Assembly (NCBI RefSeq): GCF_905171765.1
Contig: NC_053390.1
Coordinates: 580,036,471 to 580,100,470, forward strand
Length of the DNA stretch: 64,000 nucleotides
Source: Bufo bufo
Lineage: Eukaryota; Chordata; Amphibia; Anura; Bufonidae
Reading direction: 5' to 3'
Every line of letters begins with the position of its first letter. The stretch's first letter is position 1. Position numbers and translations under genes: made by a program. Under the pieces are notes generated by a model. That model saw only the letters and a list, made by a program, of their open reading frames with translations, was not told the DNA's origin and searched no databases. Positions 1 through 11,546 of the stretch are shown in pieces.

Positions 1-3000
1 CAGAGTAGCAAGGTGACATAGTGTGAAGATGGCAGTAGAAGCAGCAGCATTCCACAGAGTGACAAGGTGACACAGTGTGGAGATGGCAGTAGCAGCAGCA
101 GCATGAGGAGACCACAGAGTGGCAAGGTGACATAGTGTAGAGATGGCAGCAGCATCAGGATAACACGGAGTGGCAAAGTGACATAGTGTGGAGATGATAG
201 TAGAAGCAGCAGCATTCTACAGAGTGGCAAGGAGACACAGTGTGGAGATGGCAGTAGAAGCAGGGACAGCATCAGGATACCACAGAATGGCAAGGTGACA
301 TCGTGTGGAGATGGCAGTAGCAGCAGAAGCATAAGGATATCATACAGTGGCAAGGTTGCATAGTGTGGAGATGGGAGTAGCAGCAGCAACATCAGGATAA
401 CACAAAGTGGCAAGGTGACATAGTGTGGAGATGGCAGTAGCAGCATAAGCATCAGAAAACCACAGAGTGGCAAGGTGACATAGTGTAGAGATGGCAGCAG
501 CAGCATTAGGATAACACAGAGTGGCAAGGTGACATAGTGTGGTGATGGCAGTAGAAGCAGCAGCATTCCACAGAGTGGCAAGGTGACACAGTGTGGAGAT
601 GGCAGTAGAAGCGGGAACAGCATCAGGATACCACAGAGTAGCAAGGTAACATAGTGTGGAGATGGCAGTATCAGCAGCATCAGTATAACACAGAGTTTCA
701 AGATGACATAGTGTGGAGATGGCAGTAGCAGCAGCATAAGATACCACACAGTGGCAAGGTTGCATAGTGTGGAGATGGGAGTAGAAGCAGCAACATCAGG
801 ATACCACAGAGTAGCAAGGTGACATAGTGTGGAGATGGCAGTAGAAGCAGCAGCATTCTACAGAGTGGTAAGGTGACACAGTGTGGAGATGGCAGTAGCA
901 GCAGCAGCATGAGGAGACCACAGAGTGGCAAGGTGACATAGTGTGGAGATGGCAGCAGCATCAGGATAACACAGAGTGGCAAGGTGACATAGTGTGGAGA
1001 TGATAGTAGAAGCAGCAGCATTCTACAGAGTGGCAAGGAGACACAGTGTGGAGATGGCAGTAGAAGCAGGGACAGCATCAGGATACCACAGAATGGCAAG
1101 GTGACATTGTGTGGAGATGGCAGTAGCAGCAGAAGCATAAGGATATCATACAGTGGCAAGGTTGCATAGTGTGGAGATGGGAGTAGCAGCAGCAACATCA
1201 GGATAACACAAAGTGGCAAGGTGACATAGTGTGGAGATGGCAGTAGCAGCATAAGTATCAGAAAACCACAGAGTGGCAAGGTCACATAGTGTAGAGATGG
1301 CAGCAGCAGCATTAGGATAACACAGAGTGGCAAGGTGACATAGTGTGGAGATGGCAGTAGAAGCAGCAGCATTCCACAGAGTGGCAAGGTGACACAGTGT
1401 GGAGATGGCAGTAGAAGCAGGAACAGCATCAGGATACCACAGAGTAGCAAGGTAACATAGTGTGGAGATGGCAGTATCAGCAGCATCAGTATACCACAGA
1501 GTGGCAAGGTGACATAGTGTGGAGATGGCAGTAGCAGCAGCAGCATGAGGAGACCACAGAGTGGCAAGGTGACATAGTGTGTAGATGGCAGTAGGAGCAT
1601 CAGGATACCACAGAATGGCAAGGTGACATAGTGTGGAGATGGCAGCAGCAGCAGCATCTGCATCAATATACCACAGAGTGGCAAGGTGACTTAGTGTGGA
1701 GATGGCAATAGCAGCAGCATCAGGATACCACAGAGTCGCAAGGTGACATAATGTGGAGATGGCAGGGGCAGTATCAGGATACCACAGAGTGGCAAGGTGA
1801 CATAGTGTGGAGATGGCAGTAGCAGCAGCATCAGGATAACACAGAGTTGCAAGATGACATAGTGCGGAGATGGCAGGAGCAGCAGCATAAGATACCACAC
1901 AGTGGCAAGGTTGCATAGTGTGGAGATGGGAGTAGAAGCAGCAACATCAGGATAACACAAAGTGGCAAGGTGACATAGTGTGGAGATGGAAGTAGCAGCA
2001 GAAGCATCAGGATACCACAGAATGGCAAGGTGACATAGTGTGGAGATGGCAGAAGCTGCAGCATTAGGATACCACAGAGTAGCAAGGTGACATAGTGTGG
2101 AGATGGCAGTAGAAGCAGCAGCATTCCACAGAGTGACAAGGTGACACAGTGTGGAGATGGCAGTAGCAGCAGCAGCATGAGGAGACCACAGAGTGGCAAG
2201 GTGACATAGTGTAGAGATGGCAGCAGCATCAGGATAACACGGAGTGGCAAGGTGACATAGTGTGGAGATGATAGTAGAAGCAGCAGCATTCTACAGAGTG
2301 GCAAGGAGACACAGTGTGGAGATGGCAGTAGAAGCAGGGACAGCATCAGGATACCACAGAATGGCAAGGTGACATTGTGTGGAGATGGCAGTAGCAGCAG
2401 AAGCATAAGGATATCATACAGTGGCAAGGTTGCATAGTGTGGAGATGGGAGTAGCAGCAGCAACATCAGGATAACACAAAGTGGCAAGGTGACATAGTGT
2501 GGAGATGGCAGCAGCAGCATTAGGATAACACAGAGTGGCAAGGTGACATAGTGTGGTGATGGCAGTAGAAGCAGCAGCATTCCACAGAGTGGCAAGGTGA
2601 CACAGTGTGGAGATGGCAGTAGAAGCGGGAACAGCATCAGGATACCACAGAGTAGCAAGGTAACATAGTGTGGAGATGGCAGTATCAGCAGCATCAGGAT
2701 ACCACAGAGTGGCAAGGTGACATAGTGTGGAGATGGCAGTAGCAGCAGCAGCATAAGGATATCATACAGTGGTTAAGGTGACATAGTGTGGAGATAGCAG
2801 TAGCAGCAGCATCAGAATACCACAGAGTGGTAAGGTGACATAGTGTGGAGATGGCAGTAGCAGCATAAGGATACCACACAGTGGCAAGGTGACACAGTAT
2901 GGAGATGGCAGGAGCAGCATCAGGATGTCACAGAGTGGCAAGGTGACATAGTATGGAGATGGCAGTAGCAGCAGCAGCAGCATGAGGAGACCACAGAGTT

Positions 3001-6000
3001 GCATGGTGACATAGTGGGGAGATGGCAGTAGCAGCACCAGGATACCACAGATTGGCAATGTGACATAGTGTGGAGATGGCAGTTGCAGCAGCATCAGTAT
3101 ACCACAGAGTGGCAAGGTGACATAGTGTGGAGATGGCAGTAGCAGCAGCATCAGGATACCACAGATTGGCAAGGTGACATAGTGTGGAGAGGCAGTAGCA
3201 GCAGCAGGATACCACAGAGTGGCAAGGTGACATAGTGTGGAGATGGCAGTAGCAGCAGAAGCATGAAGCATTAGGATACCACAGAGTGGCAAGGTGATAT
3301 AGTGTAGAGATGGCAGCAGCAGCATTAGGATAACACAAAGTGGCAAGGTGACATAGTGTGGAGATGGCAGTAGAAGCAGCAGCATTCCACAGAGTGGCAA
3401 GGTGACACAGTGTGGGGATGGCAGTAGAAGCAGGAACAGCATCAGGATACCACAGAGTAGCAAGGTAACATAGTGTGGAGATGGCAGTATCAGCAGCATC
3501 AGGATACCACAGAGTGGCAAGGTGACATAGTGTGGAGATGGCAGTAGCAGCAGCAGCATAAGGATATCATACAGTGGTTAAGGTGACATAGTGTGGAGAT
3601 AGCAGTAGCAGCAGCATCAGAATACCACAGAGTGGCAAGGTGACATCGTGTGGAGATGGCAGTAGCAGCAGCAGCATAAGGATACCACACATTGGCAAGG
3701 TTGCATAGTGTGGAGATGGGAGTAGCAGCAGCAACATCAGGATAACACAAAGTGGCAAGGTGACATAGTGTGGAGATGGCAGGAGCAGCATAAGCATCAG
3801 AAAACCACAGTGGCAAGGTGACATAGTGTGGAGATGGCAGCAGCATTAGGATAACACAGAGTGGCAAGGTGACATAGTGTGGAGATGGCAGTAGAAGCAG
3901 CAGCATTCCACAGAGTGGCAAGGTGACACAGTGTGGAGATGGCAGTAGAAGCAGGAACAGCATCAGGATACCACAGAGTGGCAAGGTGACATAGTGTGGA
4001 GATGGCATTATCAGCAGCATCAGGATACCACAGAGTGGCAAGGTGACATAGTGTGGAGATGGCAGTAGCAGCAGCAGCACAAGGATATCATACAGTGGTT
4101 AAGGTGACATAGTGTGGAGATAGCAGTAGCAGCAGCATCAGAATACCACAGAGTGGTAAGGTGACATAGTGTGGAGATGGCAGTAGCAGCATAAGGATAC
4201 CACACAGTGGCAAGGTGACACAGTGTGGAGATGGCAGGAGCAGCATGAGGATGCCACAGAGTGGCAAGGTGACATAGTATGGAGATGGCAGTAGGCTTCC
4301 ACAGAGTTGCATGGTGACATAGTGGGGAGATGGCAGTAGCAGCACCAGGATACCACAGAGTGGCAATGTGACATAGTGTGGAGATGGCAGTAGCAGCAGC
4401 ATCAGGATACCACATAGTGGCAAGGTGACATAGTGTGGAGATGGCAGGAGCAGCAGCATCCGGATACCACATAGTGGCAAGGTGACATAGTGTGGCGATG
4501 GCAATAGCAGCAGCATCAGGATGCCACATAGTGGCAAGGTGACATAGTGTGGAGATGGCAGTAGCAGCAGCATCCGAATACCACATAGTGGCAAGGTGAC
4601 AGTGTGGAGATGGCAGTTGCAGCAGCATCAGTATACCACAGAGTGGCAAGGTGACATAGTGTGGAGATGGCAGTAGCAGCAGCAGCATCAGGATACCACA
4701 GATTGGCAAGGTGACATAGTGTGGAGATGGCAGTAGCAGCAGCAGGATACCACAGAGTGGCAAGGTGACATAGTGTGGAGATGGCTGTAGCAGCAGAAGC
4801 ATGAAGCATCAGGATACCACAGAGTGGCAAGGTGATATAGTGTGGAGATGGCAACAGCAGCAGCATTTGGATAACACAGAGTGGCAAGGTGACAGTTGTG
4901 GAGATGATAGTAGAAGCAGCAGCATTCTACAGAGTGGCAAGGTGACACAGTGTGGAGATGGCAGTAGAAGCAGGAACAGCATCAGGACACCACAGAGTGA
5001 CAAGGTGACAAAGTGTGGAGATGGCAGTAGCAGCAGCATCAGGATACTACAGAGTGGGAAGGTGACATAGTGTGGAGATGGCAGTAACAGCAGCATCAGG
5101 ATACCACAGATTGGCAAGGTAACATAGTGTGGAGATGGCAGTAGCAGCAGCAGCATAAGGATACCACACATTGGCAAGGTTGCATAGTGTGGAGATGGGA
5201 GTAGCAGCAGCAACATCAGGATGACACAAAGTGGCAAGGTGACATAGTGTGGAGATGGCAATAGCAGCATTAACATCAGAAAACCACAGTGGCAAGGTGA
5301 CATAGTGTGGAGATGGCTGCAGCAGCATTAGGATAACACAGAGTGGCAAGGTGACATAGTGTGGAGATGGCAGTAGAAGCAGCAGCATTCCACAGAGTGG
5401 CAAGGTGACACAGTGTGGAGATGGCAGTAGAAGCAGGAACAGCATCAGGATACCACAGAGTGGCAAGGTGATATAGTGTGGAGATGGCAGTATCAGCAGC
5501 ATCAGGATACCACAGAGTGGCAAGGTGACATAGTGTGGAGATGGCAGTAGCAGCAGCAGCATCAGGATACCACAGAGTGGCAAGGTGACATAGTGTGGAG
5601 ATGGCAGTAGCAACAGCAGCATGAGGAGACCACAGAGTGGCAAGGTGACATAGTGTGGAGATGGCAGTAGCAGCAGCATTTAGATAACACGGAGTGGCAA
5701 TGTGACATAGTGTGGAGATGGCAGTAGCAGCAGCATCAGGATACCACATAGTGGCAAGGTGACATAGTGTGGCGATGGCAATAGCAGCAGCATCAGGATA
5801 CCACAGAGTGGCAAGGTGACATAGTGGGGAGATGGCAGTAGCAGAATTAGGATAACAGAATGGCAAGGTGACATAGTGGAGATGGCAGTAGCAGCAGCAG
5901 CAGGAAAATACAGAGTGGCAAGGTGACATAGTGTGGAGATAGCAATAGCAGGAGCATCAGGATACCTCAGAGTGGCAAGGTGACATAGTGTGGAGATGGC

Positions 6001-6148
6001 AGTAGCAGCAGCATCAGGATAACACAGAGTGGCAAGGTGAAATAGTGTGGAGATAGCAGTAGCAGCAGCAGCAGCATCCGGATACAACAGAAATGCAAGG
6101 TAACATAGTGTGGAGATGGCAGTAGCAGCAGCAGCATCAGGATACCAC
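1..6148. repeat. 57-bp minisatellite array with variable AGC triplets
   Basis: A tandem array fills the first 6.1 kb and continues beyond the left edge. The unit is about 57 bp: a conserved core (cagagtggcaaggtgaca, then tagtgtggagatggcagt) followed by a run of AGC/CAG triplets and an aggatacca linker. Units differ mainly by whole triplets (about 51 to 63 bp), so all three minus-strand frames stay open for long stretches and spell low-complexity peptides such as PSPHYVTLPLCGILMLLLL. Longer blocks recur: the stretch near 240-480 reappears near 1040-1280 and 2310-2500, which shows multi-unit duplications. I see no sign of a real gene. The array ends exactly against the BED-finger remnant at 6149 and is best read as an internal array of hAT-A. 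Confidence 0.95.
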
Positions 6149-6476
6149 ATATGGCGACGCTGCATATGTTGACTCAGGGCTGTAATGCCAACATTGGCAC
6201 CCTGGCCACGCTTCACCTTCTGCCCACATATTCTACATATGGCCATGTTAACCTCCTCCGATGGCTTAACAAATAAGTGCAACACCGCCGAGTAGGTGAT
6301 TTTCCCCCCAACAGTCCGCACTGACTGACTGCTACCGCTGCTGCTTCCGTGAACCCCTGCACCACTACTTCCTGGGCAGGTAGGCTGCTGCGAAGCAGGT
6401 CATCTACCCCAGGCACATCTGGCTCGCGACCTGTCAGTGCTGCCACCCTGCTGACTCCCAGCCATGCTTTCAACAC
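6149..6476 (-). pseudogene. BED zinc-finger fragment of hAT-A transposase
   Basis: On the minus strand, 6321 down to 6149 encodes a BED-type finger: CRICG, then a linker containing KRGQG, then ALSQHMQRRH. This gives the C-x2-C...H-x4-H pattern used by hAT transposases for DNA binding. Upstream residues (MLKAWLGVSRVAALTG and following) lie in another frame (6476 to about 6325), so at least one frameshift separates the N-terminus from the finger. Directly after the HMQRRH histidines the frame runs into the 57-bp array with no intervening transposase. RNase-H-fold catalytic residues and the hAT dimerisation region are absent, so this piece cannot transpose. It could be taken for a domesticated BED gene, but I see no supporting exon structure. 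Confidence 0.75.
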
Positions 6477-6537
6477 ATATAACCGCCGAAGTGAACTGTG
6501 AATATATTTTTCTTTTTGTACTGAAATAGGCCACTAA

Positions 6538-7312
6538 GGGCTCTTTCACACTTGCTTTCTTGTGTTCCGGCATAGAGTTCCGTTGTCGGGGCTCTATGCC
6601 GGAAGAATCCTGATCAGGATTATCCCCATGCATTCTGAATGGAGATAAATCCATTCAGGATGCATCAGGATGTCTTTAGTTCCGGAACGGAAAGTTTTTT
6701 GGCCGGAGAAAATACTGCAGCATGCTGCGCTTTTTGCTCCGGTCAAAAATCCTGAACACTTGCCGCAAGGCCGGATCCGGAATTAATGCCCATTGAAAGG
6801 CATTAATCCGTATCCGGCCTTAAGCTAAACGTTGTTTCGGCGCATTACCGGATCCGACGTTTAGCTTTTTCTGAATGGTTACCATGGCTGCCAGGACGCT
6901 AAAGTCCTGGTTGCCATGGTAAAGTGTAGTGGGGAGCGGGGGAGCGGGGGAGCAGTATACTTACCGTCCGTGCGGCTCCTGGGGCGCTTCAGAGTGACGT
7001 CAGGGCGCCCCACGCTCATGGATGACGTGTCGCATGGATCACGTCATCCATGCGCATGGGGCGCTCTGACGTCATTCTGGAGCGCCCCGGGAGCCGCACG
7101 GACGGTAAGTATACTGCTCCCCCGCTCCCCACTACTACTATGGCAACCAGGACTTTAATAGCGTCCTGGGTGCCATAGTAACACTGAACGCATTTTGAAG
7201 ACGGATCCGTCTTCAAATGCTTTCAGTTCACTTGCGGTGTTATGGATCCGGCGGGCACCTCCGGCAAATGGAGTGCACGACGGATCCGAACAAAGCAAGT
7301 GTGAAAGAGGCC
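6538..7312. mobile_element. PIF/Harbinger-like MITE with palindromic GC-rich core
   Basis: Inverted ends GGGCTCTTTCACACTTGC and GCAAGTGTGAAAGAGGCC are flanked by TAA on both sides (6535-6537 and 7313-7315). A 3-bp TWA duplication is typical of PIF/Harbinger. The element sits inside a 72-bp repeat of hAT-A, whose sequence resumes on the other side. The centre (about 6880-7180) is a long imperfect palindrome with gccatggt arms, CpG-rich stems and a cggacggtaagtatac motif on both sides. There is no coding capacity. The left end resembles the start of the piece at 57157. Confidence 0.8.
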
Positions 7313-7462
7313 TAAACACTTTCAACACATATAACCACTGAAGTGAACTGAGAATATACAGTATATTTTTCTTTCTGCACTGAAATAGGCCACTAAACGC
7401 TGTCGCCACAAATAACTGCAACAGTAAAATGCGTATATATTTTTCTGTCTGTACTGAAATAG
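7313..7462. repeat. 72-bp repeats of hAT-A (segment 1)
   Basis: About two diverged copies of a 72-bp unit containing gtactgaaataggccact and a run of T. One further partial copy lies at 6478-6537, before the Harbinger-like MITE. The last copy is cut after ctgaaatag, where DIRS-A begins. Confidence 0.8.
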
Positions 7463-7575
7463 TGGGAATTTTACTTACGTAATTATACTTTCTTCGAGTC
7501 CGAAGGCAGCACAGAAGGGATATTTCCGTCCCAGTACTCCATTCTAGGACCACCCACCTAGAAATAATCCAATAA
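7463..7575. repeat. DIRS-A left inverted terminal repeat
   Basis: The stretch from 7490 matches, in inverted orientation, the right terminus at 18620-18707, including the shared block gtcccagtactccatt. The first 50 bases (tgggaattttacttacg and following) are repeated in inverted form at 7690-7742. Confidence 0.85.
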
Positions 7576-7576
7576 C

Positions 7577-7691
7577 AACTGCAGCAAATCGTGTAATAAT
7601 ATAGACCAAACTCCTGCACGTAAAAAAATTCAAAGCGTACTGCAGCAAATCGTGTAATAATATAGACCAAACTCCTGCACGTAAAAAAATT
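7577..7691. repeat. 65-bp direct duplication in the DIRS-A terminal region
   Basis: Two adjacent copies of a 65-bp unit containing gcagcaaatcgtgtaataat and ending cctgcacgtaaaaaaatt lie between the left terminal repeat and the internal complementary region. Confidence 0.8.
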
Positions 7692-7800
7692 TATTGGGAG
7701 GGTTAGTGTGCTGCCTTCGGACTCGAAGAAAGTATAATTACGTAAGTAAAATTCCCACTTTCTTCTTCGTCCTACAGCAGCACGGAAGGGATCTACATAG
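7692..7800. repeat. DIRS-A internal complementary region (end-to-end junction)
   Basis: The first half (to about 7743) is the reverse complement of the element's left end. The second half (ctttcttcttcgtcctac onward) is the reverse complement of its right end. The two are fused at ttccca|ctttcttc. In DIRS elements this region is thought to template closure of a circular intermediate. It lies immediately downstream of the recombinase gene, the usual place. Confidence 0.85.
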
Positions 7801-7803
7801 AAA

Positions 7804-8945
7804 TCAAAGGGGGGGATAGCTCTCTTTTACTGCTGACAATACTGCTGTGCCGAAGGCTGAGTCTCTGGTTTGCGTGTCAAGCCTATAATGCCGAGCAAAC
7901 GTTGAAGATGATGTCCAAGAGGCTGCATTGCAAATGTCCAAAAGATGCACTTGTTGTCTCTCTGCCCAAGATGTTGAAGTCGCTCTGGTAGAATGTGCTC
8001 TTAAGGGAATAGGCGCCTCTTTACCTTCTAAAGTATAGGCTTTCGATATGGCAGTCTTTATCCATCGACCCAGAGTGTCCTTTGAAGCCTTCATACCTTT
8101 TCTTGGACCGGAGAATAAAACAAATACATTTTCTTCTTTTCGAAAACTTTTTACCCTCTCAAGATAGCAAATTAATGTTCTACGGACATCCAGAGTATGG
8201 AATCTTCTTACTTCTTTAGACTCTGGTTCCAGGTAAAAGACTGGAAGAACCGACTCTCTATTAATGTTGTTAGAGGAAGCAACTTTTGGTATGAAAGATG
8301 GTACAGTTTTAATTCGGACACTATTAGGTAGAATCTTTAGATACGGTGCTCTTGAGGACAATGCTTGTAACTCCCCTAGTCTCTTAGCACATGTGATGGC
8401 AATGAGAAAAATGATCTTGTAGGATAACCAACTGAGATCTAGATCAGATATAGGCTCGAAGGGAGAGTCCGTAAGTCTGTACAGAACCAATGACAAATCC
8501 CAGATGGGTACAGGTGGTCTAACGGATGGTCTCGATTTCTTTAGGGCTTTAAAAAATCTTGCTATTAATGCATCTCCTGCATATAGGCCATCTGTCAAAG
8601 CATTAATTGCAGTCATGTGGACCCTCAAAGTATTAGGCTATAATCCCTTTTGGTGTCCCTCTTGTAAGAATTGCAGAATAGAGTTACAGAATTGCAGAAT
8701 AGAGTTACAGATATTTGTAATTCTTTTTCTTGCAACCATGATGAAAATTTCTTCCATAACTTGTTGTACACAATATTTGTAGATTGCTTTCTGGAAGATA
8801 ATAAAGCGGTTATGACGTCATCCGATAAGCCTCTTTCTCTTAGTCTCTCCCTCTCAGGTACCAGGCGGTAAAATGTAGCTTGTTTAGCTGAGGATGGTAG
8901 AGGTCTCCCTGTAGAAGAAGATCCGGGTACAGAGGCAAAGTCCAC
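7804..8945 (-). pseudogene. DIRS-A tyrosine recombinase
   Basis: Tyrosine recombinases of DIRS elements integrate the circular cDNA. The N-terminal SAM-like part (GLSDDVITALLSSRKQST) is encoded at 8945-8640. The catalytic part follows in another frame at 8628-7804. A one-base loss near 8635 separates them, just before RVHMTAINALTDG. Catalytic features are visible: Arg in ITCAKRLGELQ, the H-x2-R box in AHSTRATSTSWA and the nucleophile Tyr in TFARHYRLD. A 21-bp tandem duplication (8669-8710) adds seven residues in frame. The C-terminus ends AVKESYPPL just before the internal complementary region. Apart from the single frameshift the catalytic domain appears complete. Confidence 0.85.
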
Positions 8946-10484
8946 TGATCGTTTTTCGAAGACAGGAAGCCCTGCGAGGCCAATATGGTATCGCTTCTGG
9001 TGCTTCCTTGATCAATTTTGTTATGATCTGAGGTAATAGTGGTGTGGGAGGATATAGGTAAAAAAACTTGTGACTCCAATTGAGAGAAAAGGCATCCAGA
9101 CAGTCGGGTCTGTCTGTTTTCCTGAGTGAACAAAACTTCAATGCTTTCTTGTTGTTCCTCGTTGCAAACAGATCCCATCCTGGACAACCCCCTCTGTCCA
9201 CTATCTGATGGAAGTATTTGGGGTTCAAAGCCCATTCTCCCGGGGATACTTTTTCTCTACTGAGACGGTCCGCTGTGATATTGTCGGATCCTCTGATGTG
9301 AACTGCCGCCAAACTGTGTAGCACCGGTTCTGCCCAGGCCATTTGCAGCAGTAAAGTTCCTCCTTGTTTGTTCATATAAAACGCCAACGTAGCATTGTCC
9401 ATCTGGAGGAGAACTGACTTGTTGTGGAGATAGGGTTTGAAATGGTGTAGGACTAATTGTATCGCTTTCAGTTCCCTGAAATTCGAGGATCATTTCATTA
9501 TGGCCGCAGAACATTCGTTTTGAATCCCGCGCTCTTATGTATGCACCCCATCCCTTGGTTATTATCCCTTTTTCCATAAAGCGAAAATCTCGACCCTTCA
9601 GAAGAGTCTCTTCCTTTGTCCACCAAAGAAGACTTTTTCGAGTTGCACATGATATCTTCATGGTGGATGTTGAAGATTTGGGATTCTTGTCCCAACAATA
9701 GAGAATCTCTTTCTGTAGGTCTCTCATATGAGCCTTTGCCCACGGAACTGCTTCTATTGCTGCCGTCAACAATCATAGGGTGTTCACCGCTGTCCAGATT
9801 GATGTCCTCGCTGTAGATATCAACGCGTGAACTCTTTGGATGATCTGAGTCACTTTGTGAGGAGGAAGAAAGACTTTCATTACTTTGGAGTCTATCAGAA
9901 GGCCTAGGAACTGAATTCTCGTTGTAGGGATCAGTTGAGATTTCTTTAGGTTGATAATAAATCAGGCTTGCTGAACTAAAGTCAAAGCAGTGTGAAGATT
10001 TGACTTTAGAATTTCTGGGGATGCTGCTACAAATAGCCAGTCGTCCAGATACGGGACTATTCTTAGACCTTGTATCCTTAGTGCAGCCACCAGCACCACA
10101 ACAATTTTTGTAAAGATACGAGGAGCAGGAGACAGCCCGAAGTGCTTTGAACTGATAATGCCACGTCTGCTGATGAGTCTTGATCGCTACTCTCAAATAT
10201 TTCCTTGAATCTTTGTGGATTGATACATGTAGGTACGCATCCTTTAGATCCATAGATGCCATCACTTCTCCGGTTTGTAGGATGCTTAAGACGGATCTTA
10301 TGTTGTCCATCTTGAACTTCCGTTTTTTAAATGATTGTTCAGGAACCTTAGGTCTATGATGAGGCGCCACTTGCCGTCTGGCTTGGGTACTGGAAAGATT
10401 CTTGAAATAAATAACTGAAAACTGCTCTTCTTCTGGAACTGTCTCCAGCGCACCCATGTGTAGGAACTCCTGAAGAAGTGGCAT
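8884..10484 (-). pseudogene. DIRS-A reverse transcriptase and RNase H
   Basis: The RT begins near 10484. ASMDLKDAYLHVSIHKD carries the first catalytic Asp region, and PYLDDWL (the YxDD box) can be read near 10030-10050 in a second frame. RNase H follows: MDNATLAFYMNKQGG and AAVHIRGSDNITADRLSR at about 9400-9240. The C-terminal part (ALNPKYFHQIV) runs toward the recombinase and overlaps its start. At least two or three frameshifts break the gene, one after HYQFKAL and others around 9800-9500, so no single long protein remains. The gene order RT-RNase H-recombinase is diagnostic of DIRS. Confidence 0.8.
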
Positions 10485-10656
10485 AATTCTTATATCTTCT
10501 GTGGTATTTATTAGGAATCTTTCTCTTGGAACATGAAGGAATTCGAGAGAGTAACCATTCTAGATCAGATTCAAAACCCAACTGTCTGACGTGACATTTT
10601 CCCATGTCGCGTAAAAGTTTCTCAATCTCGCCCCTACAGCGACAGCAGGCCTGATG

Positions 10657-11259
10657 TCAGAATTTAGAGCTGGGGGCAGGGGTATCTGAGGGCTTCTTCT
10701 TTCCCTTATCTTGGTAACGGGAATGAAATATTCTTCCTGGTGGTTCTTGAGTATTACGTCCACAAAAGGAACCCCTTCCTCTTTGGTTATGAAATCTTGA
10801 GTGTCTAGATCTGAACGTCTGCGGGAATGCCAGTGCCTTCTTTTTATTCTCTTCCAGGATTTTGTCCAATTGGGAGCCTATCAGTCTTCCCGATTCAAAG
10901 GGAAGAAAACAAAAATTAGCTTTGGAGGCGGAGTCTCCAGTCCAAGGCTTTAGCCATATTGCTCTTCTGGTTGAGTTTGCTAAAGCTTAGCTGTGATCCT
11001 TATTACGTCCAGAGGAAAATCGCAAAGAAATTCTGGGCTGTTTTTAAGGATGATACTTGGTCTGACAGTTCTTGTCTTGATACTCCCGTTTGGATATCTC
11101 TTGACAGCTCACTAAGCCAGACCCTCAATGCTCTCGCAACCGGCACTGAAGACATCGCCCCTTTTTGTAAAGAGGCTAGATTACAATGAGATCTTTTAAG
11201 GAAGGTGTCCGCCTTCCGATCCATCGGGTCCTTTAGTAAGGAAGTATCTTCTGAGGGAC
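10657..11259 (-). pseudogene. DIRS-A gag, 3' part
   Basis: This is the C-terminal part of the gag-like protein, downstream of the nested L1. It resumes with RSFCPSEDTSLLKDPMDRK. A segment near 10980-10870, in another frame, reads ANSTRRAIWLKPWTGDSASK, and close relatives of both are found in DIRS-B gag. The end is basic and Arg/Gly-rich (HNQRGRGSFCGR), suggesting nucleic-acid binding. The frame changes at least once. The L1 insertion at 11274 separates it from the N-terminal part at 16901-17615. Confidence 0.7.
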
Positions 11260-11546
11260 AAAAAGACCTTTTTTTTTTTAAACTCGCTTTATTGAAGAAT
11301 GACAAGCAAGAAATACAATAGATCAATCAAAGATAAATACAGTGGCTTACGCATCACATTGCGTAAGGAAAAAGACAAAAATAAATAATTCTTCTTCTTC
11401 ATCAAATCGTTAATAGTCAACTCAAGACATATCAATAATACAACATGACAATGAAAATCCATTTTAACATTATGCATCTTGTTATAATCTTTTCAGTGAA
11501 CACCAAACTGAATTTCTGAAACTGTGTGATGGACAAAGCAGTATGA

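Noticed and set aside
340..5929. Many long minus-strand open frames in the first 6 kb
   Set aside because: They are frames of the 57-bp minisatellite, open in all three minus-strand registers because most units are multiples of three; no domain and no conserved start.
6916..7216. Short frames on both strands near 7 kb
   Set aside because: They are in the palindromic core of the Harbinger-like MITE.
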